A stretch of DNA of 64,000 nt from Hirudinaria manillensis. Taxonomy: Eukaryota > Annelida > Clitellata > Hirudinida > Hirudinidae. The position numbers and the translations under genes were made by a program. Each line of letters starts with the position of its first letter. Position 1 is the stretch's first letter. The stretch spans positions 4,458,501-4,522,500 of the forward strand of contig CM067536.1 in the NCBI GenBank assembly GCA_034509925.1, given 5' to 3'. Below the pieces are notes generated by a model. That model saw only the letters and a program-made list of their open reading frames with translations. It had not been told where the DNA came from and did not search any database. This document shows, in pieces, positions 37,001 through 48,528 of this stretch.

Positions 37001-40000
37001 TTTATGCCGAAAGGAACCACACCCCTCTCATTCAAGTCTTAGAAATTACAATTTAGTAATTTTACTGCTGAACCAGAGAACTTTTGCTCAATTGATTGAA
37101 TTGATCACGGTCATTGGGTTATGTAGATTGCGGATTTATGTAGAGTGCGGATTTACGTTGAGCGGGCGTTTCCTATAAAAAATTTAAAAATACACGGTTT
37201 ACACGGTTGAATTTTTCTGCTGAGTTCTGTTGAATATGTGGGTGAGTTTATTTTGGAGTGTTTCTAAGGCCTGAAAAAAAAAATCACCAATCGTTTTCAA
37301 CAGTATGTCTCGGAAAAATGTGAAAGACGAAGAATCGATGAAATAAAGACTTTAGTTAGGAGGTAAGAAGCGAATTGAGTTCCGTGCTCGATAAAATTGA
37401 CAGAATGACTGAGGAAAACTTGTCTAAAAAACAGAGAAAATACTAAGACAATCAGGGCTTTCGCAAACTGTTGTCAAAAAACAAGGATTAAATTAACTTT
37501 ACAACAGCTTAATTGCTTACATGGATATCTCTGATCTATTATATTTAATTATTAAATGATGCCCAGGATTAAAAATGATTCTCCTTTTAAATCAATCCGA
37601 TTATATCACAAGTATCACAAATATGACTGGAGTCAGACTGGTTCATTCTCCATGTCAAATATATTATGTAAATGAATCTATAGAAATAGATAAATAAAAA
37701 CCCCGTCTTTTAAATATATTGGTGCAGGATTAGAAAATTCTTAGTTAGCCATATCTCCTAACCAACCTGTCACGAAGTTAAAAATAGCTTTAAATCCTTT
37801 TGAGTTTTGTTTCGTCTCTCTCTCTTTCGAAATAAAGATTACTTCCATTCGATTGTCGTGACTCATCAGTTGATGGGGTATATTACGACCACACTGACTG
37901 ATGAGATTTCTTTTTTCTCCTTTAATATTCACACTGACTGTTATGATATCGAAATCTTCACATCTGAAAGTTATTTTATTGGTTAATATAAATCAGAGTC
38001 TTATTTAGATGTAACTTTTTTTTGCCGGGAAGGGGTATGGTGGGTTTTGATTTTTATTTTTATTCATAACTAATTAAATCTGAAAAGTTAGACATCGCAA
38101 GTTTTTATGTAATTTATTTACAGCGCTTAATTTCTATTGATAAACCGTAGGTTAGATTTTTGAAATTTTTGTATTTTCATGATTTCCAGAGAAAGTTCGA
38201 GTTTGAGAAGGGTTTGAACCTCCTAAATAATGCCCTGAATATTACTATAATAGAATTGTAATTATAGAACATCAATAATTTCAGAAGCAGTAAGAAAATT
38301 TATATTTTAAACTTAATTTTAGCTTAACTTTGGTAATTGCCACTTGACACAAATAATAAAATTTTTTAAATTTTAATATATTCGTTATAACATTGCATTT
38401 ATTTTTCATTTTTACTCCTAGTTCATATGATATCAAGAACATTTTCTAAACTGTTTAAATAATTTTTTTATTTCTAATAAACTTTCTATTCAAATCTCGC
38501 AATTATCACACCCGTCTGAACTGAGCAAAAATGACAAGGTAGCGAGAATGGCATAGTAACCAGGGTTTGTAAAAACGGCTTTATTTTATCAAGTTAGCAC
38601 AGAGAATGACAACGAAGCGCTAGACGTTAAAATATTGCAATCGATTTTTTGATCAGGTTAATACTTTCCCAGTACTTAAATCTTAAAAATACAAGGTATT
38701 GTCTTTTAATTATTTCCCCGACTGGCAAATCCTTAACTTCATTAGTTAGATAAACATTGTCAGAACCCAGGTGGCAAAGTAGCGAGAGTAGGGGATGGCA
38801 TAGTAAATTTATTTTGTATTGAAATTTGTGCAAAACTGGCGTAACAGAGAGGTATAGAAGAGAGGTGGCATAGTAGCGAGATTTGGCTGTATCAAGTCAA
38901 GTATTAAGTCAAGTTTAATTTCAGATCCATTGAAATATTTCCTCAAATAACCATTTTCATGTAAGTTACGAAATAATCATATCGGGAAAAAATTACCAGC
39001 ATACTACCAACAATATATTGATGCTTTCGGCTACCATATATTTTGCCACTTGATACATATAATGTTTATATGTAAGTCAGCTGCATAGGTCCAAATACAA
39101 GAAGGTTTTAAAGAATAACACACATTGCATTTAAATTACTACGTAAATATTTTTAAATAATTCACTCACTCGTTTGGGTCGAACTGTTCTTCAGGACCTG
39201 AGAGGTCAAAATCTATAAAAATAATCTGAACTTTTTCATTGTCTTTTCCTTTAAAAGTGTAGAGACAAATGACTGAAGAAGGGTATGAAGTTGAATATCC
39301 AGGTGAAGCAAAATATCCAGTCTTGGATATAAAACTAGTATAGGTGTGGTTGCATTGAGGAGTTAATTTTTGCGATGATGTGAAGAATGTCTGGGATAAA
39401 CTTCGATTAAGAAGAGGCTGGTAGGCTGCAAAACAAAATAAATTGCTTCATTTTCAATTTTCATATTCTTATCTTCTTAGTGTTTAATAATTACAATCAA
39501 CCTAGAATTACCTCCGTGTGAAGAAATGAGGTGAGTATGAAATCAAGACAGAAATGATAGAAACGCTAGTCAGCGCCAGGGCCTAATGGAATCTTTTACT
39601 TCCTCTAAAAGATGTACTGAAACTACTGCAAGCATCCATCAAATCGTAGTGGGAAGAGCTGATGTAACGAGCATATTATCAAAGAGAAGGTATTCCTATG
39701 TATGACAGTTATGGCTAATTTCGTTGCTCAAGGTCTTCACAATCCTGCATCAATGGTCATTTATATTGATGGCCAGCCTTTAATCCACACCACAATTCAG
39801 AAAGGTTCAAAGTATGATCTAGTTAAGAAGAACCACTTAAGCCTGTCTCAGTTTCTGGCTCAAGATTGCAAACGCAGGCAAGGCACATCGCAGAAGCTTA
39901 AGGAAGACCAGAACGTATCTTATGATAAATTCCGCGGACGACACATGGATTCAGGTCGGGAAGAAAATGTAACGCCTAGAGAGATAAGAATCTCTATTTA

Positions 40001-43000
40001 AACCGATCGATGAAGCTTCGGCTGGAATCAATTCGCCAAGTGGGCCCAAATTAATGCTAAAAATCATCCAAAGAAGTAGATTGAAAACCACCACAGCTAC
40101 AGAGACCTTGATGTTTTCTCTCCACGACGGCTGGCTAGCGATGCAAAGGCTTCTAGTGGTTTTTCGGACGTGGTTTTTTCCGTTGCAAGTCTGGGATTTA
40201 GATTGTATCTGTCGTAAATTTCTGTAGCCGTCAATAAACAAGCTCATTTGTTGTTTCCGTTACATCCCGAACAACCCCTCAGCATAACCGTTATAATATA
40301 AGTAGCACACGCAAATAACTGATATAGTCAGGTAATAGGTCGGCAACACTAAATTACTGGAATTGCTAAAAACTCCTTAAAAACTGCTTTCACTCCACTC
40401 TTTCTAACAATAAATCTCAAAATATTCAAAAAATCAAATTTTTATAAATACTGAAAATTTAGAACGAAAATATTTAGATACAGGGGAAAGTGGAGTGAAA
40501 CGTTAAATTTCCATTAATTAATTAAATCTGAGGCTGAAAATAAAAAACTTATGCTACATAAGACAAAATATTCATAAAAATTCATGGTATATTGATATTT
40601 TCACACAATTAAATAAATATTAAACAAATTACCCGATACCATTTGTACGTAGAATTTAATGCATTGAAACCTCCTTTTAAAAAAATATAAACAAATTATG
40701 TAGAGACAAATTTCGCTCCACCCGTCGATGCCGGGCTAAAGTGGCATTAACCAGGGTTTGTAAAAACGGCCGTATTTTATCAAATTAAAACAGCTTTATT
40801 TTCTCAAGTAACCGATCTCAAAATCGTTGGCTGCATCCTTCTTCAAGATTTGTCTAGCCGATCATACACTTGGTCTTCCGAATCCACCGGCCTAGCTTTG
40901 CCCTGCATTCTATTGAAGGTGATGACGTGGCGCTCCTTGACATTGCCCAGCCAACTGTGGCACGTCATGAAGTCCGGCATGTTTATCATCAGCGCGGCCA
41001 CTTTCATCGCCTCAACGATCAGATCTCCGCTGACAACGCAGATTCTATACTCTTGCTTGCTTCAGACACGTGAGCATTCCCTCATCGTGCTTCGGATAGT
41101 GAGCTTCATCCTCTTCGGTGGAGCTTGTTTTGATTACAACCTCGATTCTTCTTGCTGAGAATGCTCTTGCTAATCTCCATGGCCAACTTGGAATGATTCC
41201 GCTCCTTCTTCAATGGCAGGACCATAGTAGCGAGAGTTGGTAGTGGCATCGTAAATTTATTTTGTCGAGTCCGAGCTAAAGTGGCATAATAGCGATTAGC
41301 CCAGTATCAATGAGGCATAGTAGCGAGATTAACTGTATTAGAATGTTGTTTTAAATAAAAATAAATGTATTTATATTTATTTCCATATTAAGTTTGTCAG
41401 TTATTGTCTCTGTAAAAATCAAACAAAAATTGTACATGTTCATTTCCGTAACTCTTTTCGACAATCCCCATTCCTACTTCGCGATCCTCGGAGGCGTGGC
41501 AAATTTAACTTTATTTTTAAACATGTTATTTATTTCGAAACGGGCAGAGGGCAGGTGCTTCTTAAATGTTCGCCAAACGAAACGAATGTGGTGGGTAAGG
41601 GCATATACAATTAAGTCAAATCAAATTAGAAAGAAAAGTCATAATCATTAATAAGAGCAACGAATCGGCTCTAGGTAGCAGATGTTATCGATTATTTTAT
41701 TGATAATTTATTAATATTAAATAAGTCTCAAATGTTTCCTTTGAGCGTCCACATGGTTCATAAAAGGACACAAGCAAATCATCTTTATTGATTATAAAAA
41801 CTAAAACAAACGATACAAGTACATGTAAACGCAACAATGAACAAAAGGGACGGTTTACATTTGCTAATATTTCCTTTGATCGAATTGTATTAGGAATGTG
41901 AAAGAAAATCTTACGATAATATTAAAATAAGAAAAATAGAAAATAAGTGAAGCAAATCTTTTAAGGGCAATGATACAGTCAGAAGCTTCATTATGTCACT
42001 TATTAGAGTGCTTCAATTATGCTTTTGTAACTTTCACAGTGGTGAAAATGAAAATTAAAAGATCAACTAGTCCTAATAGAGATTTGCTCTTTTCAAGAAG
42101 TTAGGGAAACGAAAAAAAACCGGAATACAATTTTTAAAATCATGTAAATTTATATATATATATTCTATAGTACGTACATAACTATAATACGCAAAGCGGG
42201 TCCGAACATAAAACGCATGTCTAACTCGCAAGCAAAAAAAGCATCTGCCATGCAAAGGAATTATAGAGATGAATATAACGTAGAACGATAACAAAAATAT
42301 TCCCACTTTCCAGTATATCAAAAATTTCGTTAATATACAAATATAATAAATGTTCGTGCTTTCCTTAGTGATATATCAAAACAAAATTTGGCCTTTAGAA
42401 AAATTTAATTGAATACCTCTAATACCTAATTGAATATAAGAAAAGAACTTCAATTGATGTTTTTCTTTTAACTAGCTGATTATTAAGAACATAGTTTTAA
42501 TTATTTATTTTTCTATATCTTGGGTTTAAATCAAATGGATACCTGCTAGCCGAAAGTCAAGGAGTTTTTTAATAAAAATAAAATAATATTTCAAAATAAA
42601 TAAACTGTAACTCATGACAAAATGTTTACATTGGTATAATACGCTAATAGTGATGTTTTATTAACGTAATTTTATCATTAAAGAGCAACTAAAATTGTAA
42701 CACGGAGGGTTTCCGCAAATAACGAATAAAGCTCAAGAGACAGCCGGCATATTGCACCATGAATGTATAGGAAATTTATTTTTATAAACGTATTACTGAA
42801 AATGTTATTTCTAAATTAGTATAAATTATATCGACTAAAAATGAATTTACATTTTTCAAAAGTATTTCAAACTTACTAAAACGTTTCTTTCCATTCACTG
42901 CAGTAGATTTTGGGAAAAGGTCTCTGGCGATTAGAGATTCTGCAATTTCATATCGTATATAAATTAAAGTTTAAAAGTAACAATTAACCTTGATGCTAAT

Positions 43001-44146
43001 CGAAAACCTTGAAGCTCAAATTCTCCATCTTGTTTATAACTCTCTCCTATAACAGACATATTTCTTGTTTCAATCAGAAATTGTTTATCGTGTTGTTTAG
43101 AGTATAGATTAGGAAGCTGGTTTTTGGAAATATTTCCGTAAGTAGAAAAAGGCGTAAAAAATTTAAAGCCTGCGGAAAATCCTTTCCGTTGCCTTCGAGA
43201 ATCAGACTTAAATTCAACAAGGGCGGTGTTATATGACGAAATCACGCGTTCGGCCTGTTGTGTACCGCAAAATCTTGCAGATATCGGAGATAGTTGATCG
43301 ATACCATCTCTTACTATAATCTGGTCAGAGCTATCTTCGCATCTAAAAATAAGATTCTCATTGAAATGAAAAATTTTTTCCATAAATTTCTGCATCTTGT
43401 TAGACATTCTATTTACTTTGTTCCATCTTCTTCTAGCTCAATTTCATCAAACACCAAGGCCACTCTTTCTTCAGACTTTCCATAAAAATTGTATGAACAT
43501 CGACTGTTAGAAGGATAATTTTGAGGATAGGAAGGAGAAAAAAACTTTCCTTTCTGTAGAAAATTACTGCTGTTGAAGTCATAGATACATGTGCTGCCCC
43601 ATCTCACATTTGCACTTGTTTCAAAATCACCTGGAGATGGATAATGTTAATGGTAATTATGTCCAATGCTCTTAAGACAAAAAAACCAATTCACTTTTTT
43701 TATAAAATTTAAACGTTCCTTTAAATCCGGAATGATTTGTATGAATATTATCTGTATGAAATTCAAATATTAGATATGGTGTAGAGGAGTAATGCCTTTT
43801 GGATATCATAGATAAATTCCCGCAGATTTCATAGTTCCATTCATCTCTTTCATTTACTTCAGGTTTCTTTAAATCCAGGAAAAATTTTAAATAATCACTG
43901 CATCTGCGTAATTATGTCAGTACATAAACAAATGCATAAAAACGTAGAAAAAATGTAATAACCTATTAGTTACTGGAGATTGGGTATTGAAGTCCGTAAA
44001 ATATAGTTCAACGATATCTTCTAAAAAACCAATGAAAGTATATAAAATACAGTTTATTAGTGGAGGATAGGGAGAAGGGTAATTGGGAGAATTAAATTGT
44101 CCATTTTCTCGGAAAGAACTTTTTCTCATTACTACGCATTCGCAAG
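31072..44146 (-). CDS. Multi-CUB-domain protein, similar to suppressor of lurcher (SOL-1) type, 5' partial
   Basis: CUB domains are extracellular binding modules; SOL-1-type proteins are four-CUB auxiliary proteins of glutamate receptors. Exons, read leftwards: 44146-43963, 43903-43695, 43630-43417, 43342-42989, 42939-42899, 39425-39170, 37963-37767, 32841-32803, 32744-32573, 32501-32287 and 31202-31072; all phases agree (about 670 codons). Each CUB is split by an intron at its middle: CUB1 NGQFNSPNYPSPYP with CSDYLKF and HSGFKGTFKF; CUB2 KGKFFSPSYPQNYPSNSRCS with SPISARFCG; CUB3 KTGYFASPGYSTSYPSSVIC with NSKGFKAIFNFV; CUB4 NGTFTSPNFPGLYPRNTECH with MNRFCG and STGFEAFYQF. The end of exon 42939-42899 was chosen to keep phase; an alternative donor at 42877 does not. 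The last exon (basic KIQKSRADPRVIRRHFYKDM, stop TAA) is less certain and has no obvious membrane span. Signal peptide and start were not found; a 21-nt exon at 44278-44258 would fit in phase. Introns carry copia, gypsy and Tigger debris. Confidence 0.85.
33395..35520 (+). mobile_element. Ty1/copia retrotransposon remnant, second copy
   Basis: Plus-strand pieces run in copia order. Protease: DEWYLDTGAASHLCSKRS near 33457. GAG-pre-integrase: NRRLGHLNRHTINQLSKDVA, CEACVKGKNSRKPF, then LELVHSDVCGPMP (33795-34000). Integrase core debris follows at 34080-34440. RT: STDVFDLDIDQDVGTAFLHP near 35090. RNase H end: KIYCDNNEAVDLSKNTALT then VGIQHHIIRDRIALGDIQVE (35270-35420). In RNase H a 27-bp block (GATCTTAGCAAGAACACTGC onward) is duplicated in tandem at about 35287-35343. 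Stops and indels make it dead. It lies in the CUB gene intron between 37767 and 32841. Confidence 0.88.
35906..36475 (-). mobile_element. pogo/Tigger remnant, copy 1 of a second family
   Basis: The left edge AATCTCGCTA followed by GTGGCATAGTAAC matches the terminal motif of this family (AATCTCGCTACTATGCC). A minus-strand frame at about 36470-36365 reads MSAQKRKRTDFTLKEEISVD and LTREISKKIG, an N-terminal CENP-B/pogo helix-turn-helix. The remainder is degraded. A clean right end was not found. Confidence 0.6.
36855..37080 (+). mobile_element. Ty3/gypsy integrase fragment
   Basis: The frame at about 36850 reads DFGYPHTLVSDTFTSEEFQ, then a stop and FLRSL. This matches the gypsy integrase core block around the second catalytic aspartate (TLVSDNGxxFTSEEF, with a short deletion). 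Little else is readable. Confidence 0.6.
37440..37655 (+). pseudogene. Inverted partial copy of the ENaC/degenerin gene
   Basis: This segment matches the reverse strand of the channel gene: intron sequence 58552-58494 and 58140-58074, then the first 98 bases or so of exon 58073-57910 (ILLLNQSDYITSITNMTGVR). About 350 bp present in the channel intron (58141-58493) are absent here. It includes the intron acceptor GCCCAG, so it was copied as DNA and not from spliced RNA. The copy stops mid-exon and cannot work. It lies antisense inside an intron of the CUB gene, 112 bp from its exon 37963-37767. Confidence 0.85.
38515..38893. mobile_element. pogo/Tigger-type short element, copy 2
   Basis: The left part AGCGAGAATGGCATAGTAAC and CAGGGTTTGTAAAAACGGCT is shared with the 40.73 kb copy. 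The right end GTGGCATAGTAGCGAGATTT followed by GGCTGTA is the inverted terminus CAGCCAAATCTCGCTACTAT. An internal GTGGCAAAGTAGCGAGAGTA near 38771 is another degenerate motif copy. It appears non-coding (MITE-like). Confidence 0.5.
39430..40729. other. Intron sequence without a recognised gene
   Basis: It lies between CUB-gene exons 42939-42899 and 39425-39170. A 99-codon plus-strand frame at 39702-40001 and an antisense 98-codon frame at 40247-39951 are open but not recognised. A PGPNG motif near 39577 hints at LINE-type reverse transcriptase debris, too weak to call. Confidence 0.35.
40730..41337 (-). mobile_element. pogo/Tigger remnant, copy 3
   Basis: The right end is GGCATAGTAGCGAGATTAAC followed by TGTA, the inverted form of TACAGTTAATCTCGCTACTA. 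The left edge is GCTAAAGTGGCATTAACCAG. The minus-strand frame around 41050-40840 reads ICVVSGDLIVEAMKVAALMI, MPDFMTCHSWLGNVKERHVI and FNRMQGKARPVDSED, which is the second half of a CENP-B-type DNA-binding domain (Tc5 type). No DDE core is present. It lies in a CUB-gene intron. Confidence 0.65.
41338..42876. other. Intron sequence without a recognised gene
   Basis: AT-rich DNA inside the CUB gene between the 40.73 kb Tigger remnant and exon 42939-42899. Short open frames on both strands show no similarity I can name. Confidence 0.45.
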
Positions 44147-44279
44147 CTGTAGGTGGACAAATTGTTTGGGCATCGTATGAAAGAGAGATTATTCATTCAT
44201 TTTAAACGAAATTGTTCAACTAAATATTATCAATATAATATAAATATAAGCCACAACCTGGATTCACAGCAACAATCTC

Positions 44280-45311
44280 TGAAAAGAGTAATTTAATAAC
44301 TATAACTTTGTAAGCTAATTCGAAATTATATTTCATTGAAATGATCCGAATATAATTCAAATGTTTCTATATTAGAATGGTTTTATTAATATTTAACGGA
44401 TATTCATGGAATCTCATGATTTAGTAATCCGATGGGGCGAACTTTTTTTTCAACGGTTAAAAATTTAATTATATCTTTACATACAAATCGTCTGCGAATT
44501 GAAATTCTTATTAAAGTTAAGTGACTTGAAATTTTTACAGCATCATCCATTTTTCTCGCTCAAATAAAATGTAGCGTGATGCTTCAAGAGAACCACGTAT
44601 CGACGCAGCACGTGCATCGAAAAGCTTCCACTGCTACAGATGAGCAAGCTGCAAATTTTTCAAAGCAGCGAAATTAATAAAATTGTCTCAAGGTGTCACT
44701 AAATATTCTCTTATCTCATAATGTAAATATTATATACGTATAATATTTTATTTTATGTTTCGAGAATGATATTAAGCATTAATTGTGTCACTCTCACAAA
44801 TATAAGCAAAAATATTGCACGAATAACTTATTTACTGCCTTATGAATGCGAATTGATAAAACCTCTTTTAACCGCTCGCAACTCTGTCAATTCAGCAAAC
44901 CCATTTTTACGCGCATTATTGTTAGGATGTATGACTATATAAATTACTTTAAAACCAAAATATAGATTTTGGACAATTTTGTCATTTGTTATATCGGATC
45001 AAATATTGCTTTTAGCATGTGCCGTTTTCCAATATAAGGCGTCATACTCCAATTCAATTTGGGTAGAGCCAAAATCTAAGCACCCTTAGAAGATGTTGGG
45101 GCTTAGAAGAGCACAATTTTTGAATGAATCCTTATTTTTTTGCCACTACATCGACCCTGCTTCCCAAAACTTCCAAAGACATCTGAGACCAATGACAAAA
45201 GAGACCAATTTTGACTTTGAGCTGAAAAGCTCGTTGTTATGTTTAAAGTAAGCCCCAATTTGATCAAAATATATTATTAGATATTATAAGGATAAGGATT
45301 GGATAAGGATA
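44280..45311. other. Intergenic stretch between the CUB gene and the aquaporin
   Basis: No gene recognised. The CUB-gene promoter and signal-peptide exon may lie in this stretch or upstream beyond the aquaporin, but I could not identify them. Confidence 0.4.
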
Positions 45312-46589
45312 TTATTGGAAATTTGTAATTTTTGTTAGCTCGACATGACCTTGACTTAATTCCAGGTCTTGCGAAGGAAGATTACAACTGATTACAACCA
45401 CGTAAAAGTAAGCTCCAAGGACAGCTCCAATATGAGTTGCTATAAGCGGAATCCAGAAAAAGTAATTGTGCATGCTGCAAAAATAACGGCTAGAAAATTA
45501 AATCTAAAAAGTTCATTTATAAATAGATCGGAAAATCGTACAGGAAAATATCAGAACCGTATCCTAAGAGACTTATGAATACTCGAGGGCCGAAGTCTCG
45601 AGCTGGATTTATGGCTGCACCGCAATTGTGGGAAAGAGAAAACATTATACAAACAACGGCAAATCCAACACATAGCGGTCTTAAGCCTTTTGGAACATTC
45701 ATATTCTTTTCATCTCCTATGGCTAGCACCAGCAACATAAGCATCATCGTGCCAAGTATCTGAAAATTATCCATATATTTATATTTATATTTATATTTAT
45801 ATTTAAATCTGAAATTGAAGTATAACCTGGTCGAAAAACAATGTTAATGTACCGAGATTCTGTTTGGGGTATGTGATCCAGTTCAACAGAGTTCCATTTA
45901 ATCCAAAATTTTTATCAGAAAAACCGTCGGTAATTTGTAATGCTTCTGATATTTAAATGGGTTTGAATTAAATGTATAGCTTGTTAGCAGACGATAACAC
46001 ACGTTTAAGTTTCAATGTTATAAATAATTGCATTAATTTTTCAATTATAATGCCTATTAATTTCATATTCACGACTAAATCAATACTGACCATAATAAAC
46101 CCCATATGCACAGGCTGAACCCATAAATGCTCCGATATATTGGGCAATCCAGTAAACTAAAAGTTCTGCAGCCTTTAATTGACCGATTGAAAAGAAAGCT
46201 AATGAAACTGCTGGATTTATATGTCCACCTAAATAAATAAACATTATAACACTATAATTATTTTTTCGATAAACCAAAATTGAAGAAATGTTACACTTGC
46301 CACTAACACCTCCAGATACCATTACTGCCATTGTCACACTGAGGCCCCAACCCCATGTTGGAGCGTCACTATTCAAATTTGGTTGTCCAAATGCATATTG
46401 AGAACTAGTACAAATTCCTAAGAACTTATTTTTAATTTAAGTTTTGATTGCATGAAGTATATCCTCTAGTAACAAACTTTATGAAGCACTTACCATAAGA
46501 ACAAAAGTCCCAACATATTCAGAAATAAACATCTTTAAATAAACATTTCTCAAACTAAGTTTGTTTTTCAACAACTGAATACACATCAT
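45312..46589 (-). CDS. Aquaglyceroporin (aquaporin family), complete six-exon model
   Basis: A membrane channel for glycerol and water. Minus-strand exons 46589-46494, 46424-46301, 46228-46091, 45945-45827, 45759-45542 and 45474-45312 join in phase to 285 residues, the usual family length. Both pore motifs are present: GGHINPAVSLAF after exon 2 and NCGAAINPARDFGPR in exon 5. The aspartate after the second NPA is the hallmark of glycerol-conducting members. Other family blocks are EYVGTFVLM, WGWGLSVTMAVMVSGG, LFFDQ/ILGTMMLMLLVLA and WIPLIATHIGAVLGAY. Start: the first of two ATGs (46589), preceded at once by an in-frame TAA. The 46300-46229 intron begins GCAAGT, so it is a GC-AG intron; the alternative GT sites nearby break the GGHINPAV codon. 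The 3' tail ends near HVELTKITNFQ. The remaining introns are GT-AG and 66-118 bp long. Confidence 0.93.
46068..46097. repeat. 30-bp sequence shared with 48529-48558, copy 1
   Basis: TTCACGACTAAATCAATACT followed by GACCATAATA. It spans the splice donor and the last bases of the third aquaporin exon. An exact copy in the same orientation lies at about 48529. Confidence 0.8.
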
Positions 46590-47430
46590 TTAGAAAGTTC
46601 AGCGATAGCATTCACAACAGCAATTACCAGTTTGTGATATTTATTCTTGCAATAGGTTGACTTTTGACCCTAGAGAGCTCAAATTTCTCAGGTGTAACAA
46701 TGAAAATACAGAGACATAGATACGTTTTAATTCAGTATTTGTATTCGAAAGAATTTTTACTTTGTAAATGTTGGGTTGAAATTATTGAGTTATATGAGAT
46801 TTATATTTAAATGAAAGCGATAAAACTTAAATAAAACCAAAGGTTTGTACTCCTATTCGAAAATTTTAAATTTTAAAAAAGTTGCTACTTGTTAACAATA
46901 AACTAAATCAATGAACTGTAATATTATTGATAGAAATAATCATTGTGCACGAACTCTCAAGATCTAAAACGAGTTGTACTTCAAAACGATCAACGTTTAT
47001 GCGTTTTGTAGATAAACGAATTTGCTTGTCATCTGCCATTAAAACTTGTTACTAAAATTATCTGCTAAATTTTAGACCACCAACATCATCAATAATTCCA
47101 TCTTCCACCTCAATGAGATTTTAAAGCGAATCTACCAATTTCCGTGTGCCAACATATTCGAAGGATAAACAATATCATCTGATTTGTAAAGTCGTCAGTA
47201 TTCTTATTCACAATTGTGAATCCTAATGTTTACAAACATTATCATCGCTCAGAATGAATAACGCAACTAAGAATTTCAACTTGGTTTGCCTGTGATCTTT
47301 TGAGCAATATTGCTATCTCGAAACATCGAAAATGGCCTTTGACTTTTAATTGCAGTCGGGTCGAAAGTCACATCTGGCAGACTGAGGCGGACGCGCAATT
47401 TCTACATAATATGCCCTTTCCGTATAATTA
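46590..47430. other. Presumed aquaporin upstream region
   Basis: No coding signal recognised. It should contain the aquaporin promoter and 5' untranslated region. No TATA-type element could be assigned with confidence in this AT-rich sequence. Confidence 0.4.
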
Positions 47431-47439
47431 TTACTGAGA

Positions 47440-47760
47440 TGTAATCGTTTCCTGGATGCTAAATTTCTGGCTTTTAGGTTGTCCTAAGGACTTGAGATTT
47501 TCTTCTGACAGATTTTTCAAATTGTTCTTCACAAATTTAATTCATGTAAACTTTTGTTCACATAGGTTTGTTGTTCCAACGATTGAAATACATCTTGATG
47601 AAAATGATTTAGCATTTGGAAATTCTCCCTTCGGCAAATACTCGTACAAGCCCACCAGAACCTTTTTCAACTTGTCCCTAAGGACAAACACAGCTGCAGT
47701 ATATCTGGGTAGTGGACACATTTGCTTCAAATGCCCATGCTTTGGAACAGTCTCAGTTCG
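47440..47760 (-). mobile_element. hAT (ZBED5-like) transposase C-terminal remnant
   Basis: The minus-strand frame contains FPNAKSFSSRCISIVGTTNL followed by CEQKFT, matching the hAT dimerisation block (FGSTYxCExxFS). After a stop and frameshift, FVKNNLKNLSEENLKSLG follows, like the KSKYRSRLTDEHL segment next to it in ZBED5/GTF2IRD2-type transposases. Only the C-terminal end is present. Confidence 0.6.
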
Positions 47761-47974
47761 AATGAAAGTTAGAAACTACTGAAACTTCTGCTGGAGGTCT
47801 TTTCTGATCTCGCATGCAAATGACGTATGGAAACTCAACTGTCTCAGTGACAAAACTTTTCACTACTAAAAGTTTGTCAAGTTCTTGACCTTATGTTGGT
47901 AAATCTAGGGAAATTCTAGAAAATGTAGATCTTATCTATGATGGACCCACAATATAGGCAAATTGTGCAAATTT

Positions 47975-48125
47975 AGGATCTTAATGATATGACGAACGTT
48001 TTGGCACGCTAATTTGCATTTCCTGCCAAAACGTGTAATTAATTCTTTTCTAACTTTAAAATAAGATTTCATACTAGTTTTTATTTAGGAAAGTTATGCC
48101 AAAAAATGTGGTACGCTTAATGATA
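47975..48125. repeat. Dispersed non-coding repeat, copy 1
   Basis: Contains TTGGCACGCTAATTTGCATT and TGCCAAAACG, then CTTTTCTAACTTTA. An inverted copy lies at 56068-56255. Each copy starts and ends with the same-direction motif CTTAATGATATGA (or CTTAAAGATATGACG), so the termini are direct repeats. Confidence 0.6.
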
Positions 48126-48528
48126 TGATTTTTGTATATTTTACATTAAATTTTGTAATTTTGTTTGTTTTTTCAAATATATAACTAAATATTTAAATTT
48201 TAACAATAGGGAGGGACTAAATAATATGCATAATATATATATATAATATAACCAGACGGTTATACTATGCTTATTTATATATCTTGCTGAAAAGTACGAC
48301 GACTTACGTTTAACGTTTAAGAACATTCATCTCATTTAGATCAATTTATAAAATGACCACCAAGTTCCAAAGAACTTACAAGCTCTAAACTGTCAGCCTT
48401 TCAAACTATTGTTGAAACACTTTTCATAAATCTGATATCAACAGACGTTAATGAATTATCCATTTATTTCAAATTAAGCCTGCTGAATAAATAACTAATA
48501 AAAAATTACTCAGACTGGAAGCTAAACT

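Noticed and set aside
39560-40001. Possible LINE reverse transcriptase (PGPNG motif) followed by a 99-codon frame
   Set aside because: One short motif only; no downstream catalytic block could be read, so it is not listed as an element.
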